Shown: positions 1-13,246, numbered from the stretch's first letter. The stretch: 64,000 nt of DNA from Kalaharituber pfeilii (GCA_015179045.1 WHUZ01000009.1:1116001-1180000), one strand, 5' to 3'. Notes: a model not told the origin generated them from the letters alone. Numbers and translations are program-made.

Positions 1-376
1 GCATCACTCCTTACCTCTGGAGCGTGCGGAACCCCGGCCAATGGATCAAGCTGCCGGCAGTCAATACCCGGTATGTACCTCTGCCACAGAAACTGTCACT
101 TGTCCTAATAGCAAAACTAACCGCGCTCGTGTGTGTAGAAACATCATGAAGGAATTCCAACGTGCCGGTCTCGACAAGAAAGTCTACAATTACCGTGGCT
201 CTATGACAGCCCCACCATGCAGTGAAAACGTGATCTGGGACGTCTTAAGCGAGCCACAGTATGTGTCGGTCGAGACGTATAATCTGCTAAAGAAGATTAT
301 AAAGTTCAATTCGCGGTATACGCAGAATAAGCTTGGTGAAGGAAATTTGTTGGCTGAGGTATGCTCGAAGAAGTGA
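1..376 (+). CDS. alpha-carbonic anhydrase, 3' part (5' end outside window)
   Basis: C-terminal part of a eukaryotic-type alpha-carbonic anhydrase (reversible CO2 hydration, usually secreted in fungi). Two exons: up to 70, and 139-376. The 68-nt intron at 71-138 starts GTATGT, has CTAAC near its end and stops at TAG. Read in frame from base 3, the joined protein contains YNYRGSMTAPPCSENV and then KFNSRYTQN, the family's C-terminal signatures. The Thr before the PPC motif is kept; the next residue is Ala instead of the usual Thr. The zinc-binding histidines lie upstream of the window. It ends at TGA 374-376 right after the catalytic fold and lacks the Thr-rich tail of the paralogue at 20414-21674. 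Identity is confident; full-length integrity cannot be judged. Confidence 0.85.
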   Translation, partial: HHSLPLERAEPRPMDQAAGSQYPVCTSATETVTCPNSKTNRARVCRNIMKEFQRAGLDKKVYNYRGSMTAPPCSENVIWDVLSEPQYVSVETYNLLKKIIKFNSRYTQNKLGEGNLLAEVCSKK

Positions 377-1037
377 AGGAAGGTGAATTGGTGTACTGGG
401 TGTTAGAGCGTGGGCGGCGGAGTTATACAGTTTAGCATGTTAATTAACCATGTCGTGCGAATCTGGGATGTTGAGGGTAAGGCTTGGGATTAGAACTATG
501 GATGGTTTACTACTCCGCATCGAGGTAATGGTGGGAAATTGTATTCTACGATTTTACGAATTTTGAAAGAAGCAAATCTGCGCTTACATTTATGAAATGG
601 TTGATTGGTAGATCATGCTGTCGGACTATGTGCCAACCATGCTTAGCAGCCACAAGCCCAGATTGAACTTGTTTAATTCCGGCGCCTGTTTTTGCTCTTG
701 AGTCTAGTACGTTGTAAACCAGGAACAAAGCTGCCAGACTCTGTGCAAAGCTGCATCATATCTCCCGAAGCGCCAGTGTTGACGCCGCCGACGCAACTGG
801 TTTGCGCCAAGACGATGACATCAATCCTTCTATATCCCACTTCCAATCTTGACCATCTGCTCCCATTCGCAAACCACTACCTGTAGCCGCCAGCAAATGC
901 AAACCATCAACAAACAAATCACTAATAGTGACCTCATCATGTTCACCAAGCCATTTGCGGCAGATCACATCACATATATTTCAATTGGCATCACACAGTT
1001 CTGAAGATGGTGGGGTGAAGGCTATATTGTTCCAACG
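377..1037. other. intergenic, no convincing gene
   Basis: Between the carbonic anhydrase stop and the oxidoreductase start. Short open frames exist on both strands. A minus-strand stretch at 546-968 reads open apart from one stop but matches no family I recognise. It probably holds the 3' UTR of the upstream gene and the promoter and 5' UTR of the oxidoreductase. Confidence 0.5.
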
Positions 1038-3125
1038 ATGTTGCTTGCTCGTCCCGTATCTTCTTCAAACTTGCTCACTCGTACAAGGGCAGCAACTTGG
1101 AGCTCTAAATTGTCCACCTTAGTGAGAGCGAGGGCACACTATCGGCTCCCCCCAGTCGTGCAACAACAAAATAAATCCGTCCTAACAGCATCACCGACGA
1201 CAACTGCAATTCGCCCCTTCTCTTGTTCATCCCGCTTCACAATGCAACCTTCCTCCACCCTCCGCTCATCCGCCTCTGCCGGCTCAAACTACGGCGCCGT
1301 AAACACCTCCGGCCACCAGCAACCTGTGTGGATTGCGACGGAGCCATGGTCCAACCGCCCCACATTCCCAAAACTGCAATCCAACCTGTCTACAGACGTG
1401 TTAATTGTCGGCGCCGGTATCACAGGCATCAGTACTGCATACGAGTGCATAAAGCAAGGATTGCGGACGACGATTATTGAGGCGCGAGAGGTGTTGAGTG
1501 GAGAATCGGGAAGGACAAGTGCGCATCTGAGTGGAGTGAACGGGGATCCGAGGTTCTATGAGTTGATTAGTCGTATGTGTTATTCTTCCACTTCACCATT
1601 CCACATTTTCATAATCATGAGTCGAAATCTAATTCGGAAAAGTCTTCGGGGAAAATGGTGCCCGACACTGGTTTGATTCCCAACAATACGCTCTCGAGCG
1701 GGTCGGCGCCATCGCCAAAGCCGAAGGCATCGACTGCGAATATCGCCAACTCCCTGGGAAAATCATCGTTTCGGTCCCAAAGACCGATCCGGGGTACGAC
1801 AAAGCGAACGATCTTAAGAAAGAATTTGACGCATTGCAACAAATCGGTGTCCGTGTGCAATATACTGAGGAGGGGAAAGTTGGGGATGCGTATGTGGGTG
1901 CGGTCATTGAAGCGCCGAAACAAGCAACGTTTCATCCTACAAAGTTAGTGTCCTTGTTGGATGGGAGATGAGTGCGAGCAGTGCTGACGGGTCATGTGTA
2001 GGTATTTGAATGGTGTTCTCAAGGCTTTGAAGAATAATCAGTTTTTCGACTGTTACACACATACTAGATTGGAGTCATACAAAGACCTTGGGGATGGTGT
2101 GCTGGTAACGACTGAGGGAGGACATGAGATTCATGCTAATTCGTTGGTCTTGAGCACGAATGTTCCTTTGCGTATGTGACTTTGTTACCTTTTTCAACGT
2201 CCGCAGTTCTCATCTTACTAAATTTTGACATACTCCAGAGGAAATACAAATTATCGGCAAGGAATCCTATTACCGCACCTATTGCGTCGCGCTCCGTATC
2301 CCCAAAGGGAGATATCCTGACGTCCTCATCTACGACAACGCCGATCCGTACGTCTATGTGCGCAAAACAGCACACCCAAATCCCGCTTATGAATTTCTCA
2401 TTGTCGGTGGTGAGGACCACAAAGTCGGCATGGAGACTACCGAGGGGTATCTTCAAACCCACTACGGTAACCTCGTAAAATGGGCCCAGCACCATTTCCC
2501 GTACGTTGATCCGGAGCCTGAGTACAAGTGGTCTGGACAAGTCGTTGAGCCGAACGACCAGATCGCCTATATTGGCAGAAACACGGGAAACTTAAAGAAC
2601 GTGTTCATTGCAACCGGTGACTCCGGGAACGGTTTGACGCATGGCGTTGCGGCTGCAAGACTCCTCACGGATCTAATCGTTGCGGGACAGGATGTGAAGC
2701 ACCTCAATGCCTGGGAGGATCTCTTCGCCCCTTCGCGGAAGCCGCAATTAGGAACAATCCCAGACGTCATTAAGGAAAATATTCCGCAGCAAGCAGCTTA
2801 CTCACGCTACATCAATGTTGATGTCTCAGACATGGAGGAAATTCCAGTATGTTCTGGTGCGGTAATGCATGCCGGCATCAGTAAATTGAAGAAACCGCTT
2901 GCGGTGTATAAGGATGGAGAAGGTGGGGTGCGAGTATTCAGTGCTATTTGCCCGCATATGAAGGGTGTTGTGACGTGGAATGCTACGGAGATGAGCTGGG
3001 ATTGTCCGGTGCATGGATCTAGGTTTGACGGCAAGACGGGGAGGTGTATTATGGGACCCGCAATCCATGGGTTGACACCTGAGGATGAGAATGCGAAGAT
3101 GGTGGCCGCTGGAGAGAGTGGTTGA
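1038..3125 (+). CDS. FAD-dependent oxidoreductase with C-terminal Rieske [2Fe-2S] domain
   Basis: Four exons: 1038-1572, 1643-1943, 2002-2171, 2239-3125. Introns are 70, 58 and 67 nt, all GT-AG, and the frame is kept throughout (630 aa). Domains: a basic, Ser-rich N-terminus (about residues 1-70, possibly a mitochondrial targeting sequence); a DAO-type FAD domain with the GAGITG dinucleotide-binding loop at 125-130 and the second FAD motif GDSGNGLTHG near 462-471; and a Rieske domain with ligands Cys573, His575, Cys591 and His594 (CPH and CPVH). The fusion of a glycine-oxidase-like FAD module to a Rieske module is a known fungal and bacterial architecture, and the substrate is unknown. Met at 1241 (MQPSS) is an alternative start giving a shorter form without the leader. 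No neighbouring gene suggests a pathway. All key residues are present and there is no sign of decay. Confidence 0.93.
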
Positions 3126-6100
3126 TTGGTAATGGCGCACGATTTTTTATAGTACAAATTCTAAAAGTTTCTGGCCAACTGGAGAAAAGTTGAAGGCGTT
3201 GCGTTGGTGTATCGAAGTACAAACTCTCTCAATGCATTGGCAGTTGCAGCTTGATCCAGCATGCAAAGTCGGTAACCAATCAACTGTCTTGGTCGGTTGT
3301 CGGGACGTTTGAGAGTGAAACTGTCTTTTACCACTACAATTAAATAATTAACGACTGGATTTTTCTTTTCTATGGTAGACAGTATCTAATTTCATACTTC
3401 CAATAGTTAGGAATTTACTGAACTGTGAAAAAAGAGCTCACAAAACAATGCCAAGACGCGCCTTTTCGTTTGTAAATTGGTGTTTTTGAAGCTCAAAAAT
3501 CGGCATAGGGAGGGAAACAACCTCCCACATCACAGAAGAGACATTTAAAATATAACAGTATAAGAATGAACTTTGATATAAAAAAGCCCTAGTAGGAGAT
3601 AAATTTAGGATGAACTAAGTTGGGCATATTTAGAAAAATCCAACCTTCTCTTAAAACTTCAACCTGCATAAATATTGGACTACTTGTCATGAAGGTATGT
3701 CAAGTTTCATATTCATAGCCTTCGGAACCAGCCAAAATCTTGGTTTTAACCAAGATTCTTAATCGGGGACTGTATGTTTTCTAAAATTGGCGGATTTAGA
3801 TATATATGAGCTGTAGCATGCATGGTTATCGATAACTCTGTTACGATAGTATCACACTAGCCAGTATAAGTCGCGGAACAACCTTTTCATTATGTAAGCT
3901 GTCGGTGATTAGAATCTGACTAGCCTGGTATATATCCACTAATGGAAGTAAGAGTTATATGCAGAATTACAACGGAAACCTCCGCAAGCTGAGTGGCAAT
4001 GAAGCATGGGGAAAGTTTACAGCTATGGTAAATCCCAACCTAGATTAGGCGATGCAATGTGATAATGAATCATTAGGAAATCTAGTGAATATTTACAGGC
4101 ATGCATCCATCATTGAATATCTAACATGTGAGACAGAAAAGAGTTGAGGTTTGAGCTTAGAGATTCCTGAGAAACCCGGCATACTAATGTTTGGACATCT
4201 ATTCTTCACTGCTTTCCTGATATTAGAAGGGCCTTGGCTGCGAAGAGCATTCAAAGCCTTGAGTCGCCCCTCTGTTATCGATTTATCATGGGAGAAGCTG
4301 GATTTTATTCTTGATTGCATTAAGTTTTACTGTGACTCAAGCAGAAAAATATCTGTAGGTAGGCAAAATCTCAGTTGTGGTTGCGTGAGTAAGCTCATTG
4401 GTGGAGTCTTGCATGCATTGGCTTGGCAAGCAACAAAAGGTCTGCGAAGCGAGAGGGTAGTTATGATCAACTTAGGAATAATACAGTATGTCCGTTTAGA
4501 TCTAGATGTTAGCCCGCATCATGCGTGACAGGAAAAAACTAACGGTTATGATGAAATCGCACAGTCTCATATCCTTTGATTACTCGACAAAGCAACGCCC
4601 GGCTACTTTTGTCATGATCGCCTTGCATTCAGCGGTTGAAGCCAAAAAAGGGAGTTCAGCCGAGAAAGTCAAGTGAAAGCCACCTGAAAGGCATGTTGGA
4701 GCTTCATGTACAATATAGGAGGAAGTGTCAGAGAGTGTCGAAGGCGTAAAGATCCTAAGATATTTCTTATGTTCTTTCCGTGTTCTATTTCAGTACGAAT
4801 TACGAAATTTCCTTTTTAGGAATTTTAACGCGTCGACCATACACAAAGCTCATTCACAGCCAGGATGTCACTTAATGTAGATATGCCGTCAGTCGTATGG
4901 GTCAAGGTGTCTGGAAACTTCGGCCACGCCGCAGACCATATATTTGGAGGAATGCGGCACTGGGTATTCAATTACATGGCACCGCACTAGTGCATCATGT
5001 AATTTGATGGAGGTTCAATAGCACCGTCGATGGTGCTCTGAAGGATGGGTACTGGGACTCTACAGGAACTGCCGACCGCTGTCTTCGGCATTTTGTATTT
5101 CAAATCATGCTCGTGATGGTAAACTCAGCTGACAGTTACGATCTGCAACCTGCATAAAGATGGTATGCGTCAGTTGAAGATCCTGTAGGCTAGACTTGGG
5201 CTTAAAATGGAATAAGATTATGTTTTGTGTCGAAGAGGCCAGGAAAAGTGTACATACAACTAGCTATGTCGCAGCAAAGGCAAAGAGAACTGTTCGACAG
5301 TGGTATGTCGATATCAATACCTAGAGAAAAGTCTGGATGGCAACACTTGGTTCTCCTTAGCTAAGGATTGATGATTCTCGTGCATGTGAATCTCGCATGC
5401 TCAGTACCAAAGCAACTACAGTTTGGTCGGATGCAAAGGCGGGCCGGGAAACGTAGCCCTTGGGCCATCGTCAAGAGCTGCATTCTTGTGGCCAACCTTG
5501 TCCCACGTAGATACAAACCACACACATGCATATGCCCCCTTCTAAATCGCATCCGGTAAGTTAGTTAATTTGGGACACTTGATAGGCTGGAGTAGGCTGC
5601 GAAGCTTTCAAGATCTTCCTGAATGCAGAAGAGCTTCTCCGCTAGCTATTGGTTACCGGGTTGTGTAAATAAGCGCTTGTCTCTCAACACTATTTTTATA
5701 TTAGCGAAGTGTGTTGATGACTAACCTGGATATGTAGAGACATGTTTAGTACTAATATGCAGATCCCTGCATCATATTTTCTGTCTATAGGAGACATCCA
5801 AGGAATGGATTGGAGATTATCAGCCTCGGTCTAGAGATATCATGTATCATCGTCATTGCGTTGTCAATGTTTCAAATACTGTGCCTACATAACTCTGAAC
5901 TAAAATTTTCCCCTTAAGCTTCCCACATGTACGTACAATGTGGGGGGCCAGTCGCTTTGTGAAACCTGGATCCGACAGGGCATTGGCTGTTAATGATGAG
6001 TGGGTGAGATTATTACAGTCCTCACTCGACACTATTGATGGTGCAGTGATGAGAGCACTCCATAAATTTGTATCTGTTTTCAAGAGCACATGCCCCTCCA

Positions 6101-7517
6101 GTTTCTACGTGAATAGACATAATATATACCAAACCTAAAAGAGCAGTCTCTGAATCTTATTTACCATTGGCTGTAAGGTAGCTAACCCGTTTCTTTATAT
6201 AAGATCTATATTCACGACTCCCATTATTATGCGTATTTAGTATAGAGTGCATAGATGCTCTATGTACAAGTACATTTATGCTGCGCGTGCGTGGTGCATA
6301 CATAGTCTCGTTTGTAAGCACAGCCCTTCAAGTGAAGATATGACCGAGGCTTTCCGTGAGGCACATTGAGGGCTATTGGCGTATATGCATGCAGTGATTA
6401 ACCCCGAGTTGTTAAGCATTTTTTCCGTTGTGATCTACATTACCAAGATTAATTTTAGTCGGAGCTCCTAGTTCGAAGTTAACATCCTCCAGGAACTACA
6501 TCAAAGCGTCAGCGCCCACTATAGAGTCTGCATATATTACCGAATACTCCATGATTTTGAATTCGGAACAGGAAATTATAGTCATAATAACGCGAATGGG
6601 ATCTTATTTAAGCCCAATTTGGCTTTCCTCTCTCTGCTGAGTTTTGGCGTGGATACTGCAAATCATATCCCAATTGTAAAGTCGCCATCTGACACATATT
6701 GCCCAGAGATATGGCCACCAGGTGTCAAAATGACAGCCCATTGCATCTGTATTGGTTTGGCCCGAGTACCTCCTCAATCTTCGTCCAATAACCTCACACA
6801 CAGCTACTTTGTGTTTTGAGGCGTCAAAGGTGTGCCATGTAGGAAAGCCTCACTTATTACAGTTCCACATTCTCTCAATCAACCCAATAGCCAACAAGCA
6901 GAGATTTCAAGCTAATATGTGAATCCGAGGGTCCATGATTGGCAGAGTTCGGCTGGGCAGCGGGCCACTTTATAACCCTGAATGCACATAAATTGGTTCC
7001 TAGCCCCGTCAGGCCACAGCTGAGCTCTTTCATCCACGAAACAGACAGTATCGAAACAGACAGTATTGATATCTCTTAACAAGCCTTTGTGTAGGAATAT
7101 CACTTCACGAACTTCATTCGTACCCTCCTATATATAGACCATCGTGGGACAGACAGGAAAGACTGGACGTGAGATACAGTTGTAACTTCAACTCGAGCTC
7201 GAACTGACCTTGCATCAACCGGCATCACGTTTAGAGTTCGGAACGCCATACTACACGCCTCTGGGTTGATATCGAACAGTACCTTCTCCTCCTATACCAC
7301 GCATAAAACTATATTTGCCAGAATAAAGCGGTACGTATGAATCCTTTTTCTAACCACTATCGATACATACTTGTAGATGCAATTATTCTAACAGGATTTA
7401 TTTTTATGCATTTGCACTTGATAGTTCACTCAGTTCCGGATACATTATCACGGCCTGTATCCAAATCCAACTGACACATCTGCTTCTCTCATTGTATGCG
7501 CTCTTCAATCATCTCGG
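3126..7517. other. long non-coding stretch
   Basis: AT-rich, with only short, unsupported open frames on both strands (the longest, 4151-4528, has no recognisable motif). No poly-A retroposon core or long inverted repeat was found. A TATA-like CTATATATAG lies near 7128-7137, upstream of the doubtful small gene at 7518. Confidence 0.5.
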
Positions 7518-8083
7518 ATGAAAATGGCAGAACCACAGCAGGTACAATCCCAACTAAGCATTACTTTTATCTTCCCCTTTTTTGAATGACGTATACCCTA
7601 CGACCATTCGAGTGCACTTATCCTCACATTATTCCTTCAATATCCATGTTTCAAGTGGCAAAGTCCTCATCCTATCAACGACTTCTTCAATCTAATTTTC
7701 TTCCGTTTCAGAAGACAAGCCACTGCAAGTAAGCTATTGGCTAACTAACCTGCCCTTTCAACATCTCTTACTCTTGAGTTAATATGGCATTGATGTTCCT
7801 ATCACTGATCAAACTGTATCAAACTATTCAACATTAGAATAACTTCGACCAGCTAACGGCACAACAGGATACAGATAGCTCACCGGTTCCCACATCCTTT
7901 CGCCCGCCGTCATATACACTCCAGCAGTACCTCATTGCGCCAGCTTGGGCCGAGAACTTCCATGGATGCAGACCGCACCTTGGCCAGGGCAGCTGGGCAG
8001 AATTTTTAAGGGAATTCGAAGCTTTGGAAACCCAGTTGGATGATTGTTTTCCTAGTGTAGCTAGTGCAAAATGTACCACTTGA
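7518..8083 (+). CDS. possible small protein gene (two exons, doubtful)
   Basis: I do not recognise this product. An ATG at 7518 (second in-frame ATG at 7524 in good context) opens a short exon to 7541. A GT-AG intron 7542-7852 (CTAAC at its 3' end region) could join it in frame to 7853-8083, giving 84 aa. The second exon encodes a Trp- and Glu-rich stretch (AWAENFHGC, then WAEFLREFEALETQLDD) that looks more like protein than its shadows. A mini-exon 7712-7728 inside the intron also has good splice sites but breaks the frame, so splicing is uncertain. A TATA-like box lies about 390 bp upstream. This may be a real small gene or chance. Confidence 0.25.
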
Positions 8084-8950
8084 ACATTAAAAGGGCATAG
8101 TGTACGTAGTACAGCTTCTGGAGGTATTAGTTACACTAAAGCTTGAAGTAGGCTGCATCAAGTTCGATTCAAGCCTACATCTTTGCTTTTTCTTTTTGTT
8201 TTACCACGTACACACTTTTGGATATGATAACAAAATCCTCTTTACCAACACCGTATCAGGAGCTGGTGCAACATTGAATATGGATTTGGTTGTTATTCTA
8301 AGACTCTTAGGGAGCTATATATCACTATTTATGTATTAGTTTGGAATTGGTTTTTCCTTCCTCTTTTACGTCGTGTGTGCAGGCGCTGCGAATCTACGTA
8401 ACGACACAAGCTAAAAATCATGCTTATTCATGATACTTAATTAAATTATATCATATCTATATCATATTAACTTTCAAAATGTGCAACAAAGTTTTTCCGT
8501 ACATCATTTCCCCACAATTGGCAATACATTGATCCGCGCACTATGCTGGTCCAAGCTCGCCGGCCTATTCCGATCCATCAGCGAATCACGTCATCAATGA
8601 ATCCTGGCCTAAGTAGAGAGGCTCTTGGCTTTAGGGTAAGCACGGCAAGGTCAACGTCAAGCGACAAGTTTGGTTCAAAGACGAAGTTAGGGGCTTGGCA
8701 TAAGACTACCGTGCTAATTACTGCTGTCATACTGGTATGATACTTCTCTCTCGGGCGAGCGGCTCCGACTTTGAAACTGGAAAGTGAGCTTCTCGTGTCA
8801 ATCCTCTATGGGATCGTGGAAATACAAGTGACGTTTCGGAGAATTGCATTGAGGTCCGAGCCACCGGGCACAAATTTTTTAGCTTGAGCATCTGCAATCG
8901 AATTCCTCCAATCGGGCATGCCGGCATCGTGGCTATGTTCGCACGGTATA

Positions 8951-9030
8951 CTAGCCAGTAAAATATGTATTCGGACAGGGGTACTAACGCACATTATGCG
9001 CTATGTCCAAATACATATTTTACTAGCTAG
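8951..9030. repeat. 80-bp palindromic MITE, family M1 (copy 1)
   Basis: Starts CTAGCCAGTAAAATATG and ends with its near-perfect inverse, CATATTTTACTAGCTAG. It is flanked on both sides by TA, the Tc1/mariner target duplication. The centre carries TCGGACAGGGGTACTAACG. Two more copies lie at 35816-35894 and 50559-50638. It is far too short to encode anything, so it must be moved by a transposase supplied elsewhere. Confidence 0.85.
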
Positions 9031-10803
9031 TATCATAGGTAGCCTTGTTTCCAGTCCGATGTTGAGTTGCATCTGAAACCTCGCCAAGGCAGTACTTTGG
9101 CTGGTAGGTTCACGGACGGTTCTCCAATGTTTCTGATCTCATGGACTAATTACTGTGCATCTAGATATCTTTGCATGTCAAATTGCGCGCCTCGGGAATG
9201 TGGGGGTCCTATGACCATAACTAAACGTCCCAGTACTCGAGTGGCGACTCGCAACAACCTAAGGTAAAGCTATCACTATCAATATCAAAAACACATGAAA
9301 TTAAAGATTACGGGCCCCGGCGTGCTCGGTAGACACTCTCCATAAAGCTGGGTGGAGCGTGTTTGTGGTGTACTGTGGAGTACCCTAATGGGAGGGAGGC
9401 ACATGGGTTCGTTGCCGGAGTGCGAAGGGCAGAAGCCGCCACGGCCGAAGCTAAAGCAGTGCAGTCTATGCTGTGGTGGCAGGGGGAGGGCGACAAGGGG
9501 GGAGGGGGGTCAGGCCAGGTTGCGAACTTGAACCCTGGGAAGGGCAGGCCGAATTGGGGGGGGTTCGAAGGGTTGAAGGGTCCAATAGCACTAGCTGAAG
9601 CTGTACTGGGCGCAGGGGTGCGGGCACAGGTCTCTCACGGAAGATGCGAGGGCACGCCCCGACAATGTGGGTTGCGCTCTGGGTAGAAAGCGGAACATAG
9701 AATTTTCTGTACAAATGTGCATCAACTACTCTGCAAATGAATAGGGAATACTTACGACACGTCATATGGAAATTGAGACAAATGTCAAATACCATTGAAT
9801 GCCACAGATATATTCGGGCTGAACTCTATTCCGGCAAGGTTTCACAAAATTGATAAAATTAATCATATTCATATTCACATTCATATTCTGTCATGTAAAT
9901 TATTTTCGTCCCTTATGGTCGCGCTTTATCGTGTTTCTACTTTTGCGCGTAGATCAAAGTTGCTCTCAAAGCAAGGCCTTGTCAGGGCATTGCCTTGGAA
10001 TCATCGACTAATTGCAAGACCGCATCTGTCCTCGAACTCCCCCAATAGGAGCTACATATGGATACTGACGAAAGCCAAGCAAATTAACACTTGCCTCAGT
10101 TAACATAATCTTGCGAGCAAGACCCCCAGTCGGATATTCCCGGGTTAAGCCGAATTCTGATCTCTTCTATCCCCCTATTTCACCTCAGGAAGTGTCTCTC
10201 TTGCCTCCATCTACATAGAATTAGCAGCCTTACGCAAAGCTTCCCCTTTACTGACGGGGGGTCTTGCTCGCCAGGATTATGCGGTACTCGAATACTCGGA
10301 ATGAACGGTGATATATGCTAGTCCTGGTTTAAAATGTAACTGTCATAACGCCTGGGCCATGGCGCTGACAAAATACCGTTTTAACTCAGTAAGTGTCACA
10401 ATGAATCAGGTGACCCATCATGCATAGGCAAGCTACATTAGCTCCATATCTATTCTGGTAGCCATCCTTGCCGAATGGCAGTTGCAATTGGATATAAAAG
10501 AAATAATGGATAAAGGGGGGAAGTATCAGCTAGCTGGGTTTCCAACGCAGGAAGAGGGGAGGAAGGGATATTTTTTTCCCTTCTCTGAGATAGCTATAGT
10601 TCGTTTTTCTATGAGTTACATGCAAGGCAGCCATTAATTTTGTGAAAGTTTTATTTTCTTTTATTTTTTCCTTCCTTTTTTCCCATACGGCATCACTGTA
10701 AGTGTGTATGACGCTAGAACTCTACCCGCTCTGAAGGGTAGAATTACGGAAGAAAGTTGTATTTTGCCGACATAAGTAGTGCCATTCAAGTAAATGTGAT
10801 CAT

Positions 10804-10852
10804 TTTTTTTTTTTTTTTATATCATTAATCGCGTGCCGCCCTAAGGGCTATG
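10804..10852 (-). repeat. hairpin mini-retroposon, family B
   Basis: Poly-T on the plus strand, so the sense is minus. The sense core reads CATAGCCCTTAGGGC, GGCACGCGATTAATGATAT, then poly-A. The target duplication AAATGTGATCAT is perfect over 12 bp (10792-10803 and 10853-10864). The 5' strand of the outer stem is truncated in this copy. Confidence 0.85.
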
Positions 10853-10975
10853 AAATGTGATCATGGGGCTTAATATTTGCTCTCGGCCAACAGTATGGTT
10901 CTGAGCAGAGTTCTCACGGCAACGTACCTAGAAACTGACAGGGCAAATCCCAATTGACCTGTAAAGCTGCTAGTA

Positions 10976-11041
10976 ATTCTTTTTTTTTTTTTTTATTATC
11001 ATCACTCACGTGCCGCCTTACAGGCTATGACGAGAGGGACC
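10976..11041 (-). repeat. hairpin mini-retroposon, family B
   Basis: The sense (minus) core contains CTCGTCATAGCC, a short loop, GGCGGCACGTGAG, then an AT tail and poly-A. A perfect 13-bp duplication AAAGCTGCTAGTA flanks it (10963-10975 and 11042-11054). It inserted beside the half copy of the M3-type repeat. Confidence 0.85.
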
Positions 11042-12959
11042 AAAGCTGCTAGTAGGGCAATTCGGTCTGATCAATGTAGCAACAATACGCAATAAGTCAT
11101 TGGGTCGGGCACGGATCCGCATTACAAGGAGCGCCGCTATGGTCAGAGCTGGAGCGGTAATACAACGGGCCTTGAGGACGGGCCGGAGATACGGAGAAAC
11201 AGCCACAGCTTGGAGAGAGCGTCATGACCGGAGATATGTGAACCGCCGGAGCTGCTGGGGATAGCTGTTAGCATAGATACTTGATAGCAATTTCGATATG
11301 CAGTACGCAAGCTGAACTGAATTTAAGGAGGGCCAACAGGAGGGCTCTTCAGAAGGTCAAGCACCAATCATCGCCCTAAATTACACCCTCATATTTACAT
11401 ATCAGAAACCATAACAAAAACAGGTCGAAGGCCTGGTTTACTATGTCTTGTCCGTGGTAGATGTTTTCTAGTACTATAGGATATAAAGATGCAGGGCAAT
11501 TTGTAGCTCATTCATAAGCTTAAGGCATCGTAAGGCCTTCTGTTCTATTGCTATAGTTTGGACCATTTGTTTCCCCTTGGCTTCAATGCACTTAGCTTCC
11601 GCTGGCCCATCATACGCTCGGCGTATGCCGCATATCTTTAACATGAGATTTCCTGAAATTGGGCAGGCCTCTTGCCAGCGTAGACAAACCACTCATAGCC
11701 GAAGTTCATATTGGACGGTCCCATCTTCAGAAGTCATATGGCCTAGTGGAGATACAGTACATTTGCCTATGTGAACGGCGGTGACTAAATACTGACCATC
11801 TCGGACTCGTGGGTGCAATCGAGAGACTGCACAGCATCGCGGATGGAAAGCAGACCCCGGATAGAGCTAGCAGAATGTGCAGGAGGGACTAGAAGGGGAG
11901 GATAATGTGACGAGGGTTAGATGTGGTGGTGATGTGGGTCAAAGGACACAGGGGCTGAGAGGCAACGAAGAGGTGGACAAGGTAGCAAGGCTAGAGACCT
12001 CTAGGACAAGACGATAACGGAGGCGGGAATGTGCATGGCGGCTAAAGCGCAACAAGCTCAGGAAAGGAACAGACTGGGCCTGAACTACAGACCGTTACAG
12101 GTACTGGGTGGTTTGGTATGCACCATGACAGGCCTGTTGGGAGGAAAGGCCTGAGGGCATAAGGACACGAAGTTTGTGAGGCAGGCAGCCCAGAATGCAG
12201 GTGGTGCGGAATAGATGAGGAGCTGTGGCACACATTTGGAACAACTGCGAGGTATGGAGGAAAAGGTGGCCAGGAGGGTTGGAAGCGACATATAGGCCCC
12301 CGGCGGAAAGAGAGGGTGAAGGGGACGCCGTAGTGGAGCTGCTGAGGTGGATAGAGAGATAATCAGTGCCTTTAGTTATCAATACCTTCGTTTACGGATT
12401 GAGTTCGTGTTTGATATTGTCTTTATTTCCTTGTATTTAATCTCGTCATAGGCACATAGGAAAAGATGACTTCGGGTTAGCTGTGGACGTGCAGGTCGCA
12501 GATGGTTAGGACAAGTATAAGACTAAACATTGAAATTTGTTACCTTGACGGGTCTTCTAACTAGCTGGGGCATTGAGCAACGAGGAAGGAAGTGGCAACA
12601 ATTACGTGTGCACGTGACTAGTATGAAGTCAGTAAAGCTGCGATAATTTAATTGACTTGAACTGGTTATACCTGGGACAAGATTAACTTCTACATGCCAA
12701 ACATACGATCCTTCGGACTATTTCTCTTTTGACATTGATGGATTAGTTGCGCTTCTCTTCGTATTCCTTTACACTGGAACCTACAAAGTGTCCAAACCGG
12801 CTAGGAGAAGGCGGTTTTGCCCTCGAGGGGAGGTAGAAGTGGCGAATCCAAGACTCGAATCAATAAGACAGGGATTGGTGAGGAGCCGGGGGAAATACTA
12901 CATAGTAGGCAAGAGGAGGAGGCTGTCAACTATCTTGAATTATCTTCTTTGCATCTAAT

Positions 12960-13008
12960 CTCATCATAGTGGTATATGAGTAATGGTTACAAAAAAAAAA
13001 AAAAAAAA
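12960..13008 (+). repeat. hairpin retroposon-like tail, family C
   Basis: CTCATCATAG and TATATGAGTAATGGTTAC are followed by 18 A. CTCAT/ATGAG can form the outer stem seen in family B, with a weaker inner hairpin. I see no clear target duplication, and the upstream sequence resembles 12415-12445, so the 5' end may extend further. Confidence 0.5.
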
Positions 13009-13196
13009 TAAAAATAAGAAAGGTAAATTAAAAAACTTGCTCTGACTTGATCAGTGAATTGAAAAGGGAGGTTCTCGAGGAGCGGGATCGGGTCTTAAAG
13101 CACTAGCGTGGAATGACGATTTTGCAGGGTCACAGGTTTTATGGCATCTCCGAGCAACCCTGTCACGTGTCTGATCTGCTTCGCTCAGCATCATAA

Positions 13197-13246
13197 TTTT
13201 TTTTTTTATTTTTTGTAATTTTTACCTCGTAGGTGCTATGACGAGG
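13197..13246 (-). repeat. hairpin retroposon-like tail, family C
   Basis: Sense (minus): CCTCGTCATAGCACCTACG, AGGTAAAAATTAC, then an A-rich tail. CCTCGT pairs perfectly with ACGAGG. No convincing target duplication was found. Confidence 0.5.

Larger units (their letters stand above)
9031..12959. other. non-coding stretch with two mini-retroposons
   Basis: No supported gene. Around 9310-9690 the sequence becomes GC-rich with G runs on the plus strand, unlike its surroundings, and no product is recognisable. Near 10940-10975 there is a half copy of the inverted-repeat family found at 37415-37588 (shared AATTGACCTGTAAAGCTGC). Two family B retroposons at 10804 and 10976 are listed separately. 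From about 11800 to 12380 a purine-rich, moderately GC-rich stretch holds only overlapping short frames. Confidence 0.5.

Noticed and set aside
546..968. Minus-strand open stretch upstream of the oxidoreductase
   Set aside because: Open apart from one stop, but no motif, splice model or start context supports a gene.
4151..4528. 125-aa plus-strand ORF (with a 75-aa shadow on minus)
   Set aside because: No recognisable domain, AT-rich setting, no promoter or splice signals; length is within chance.
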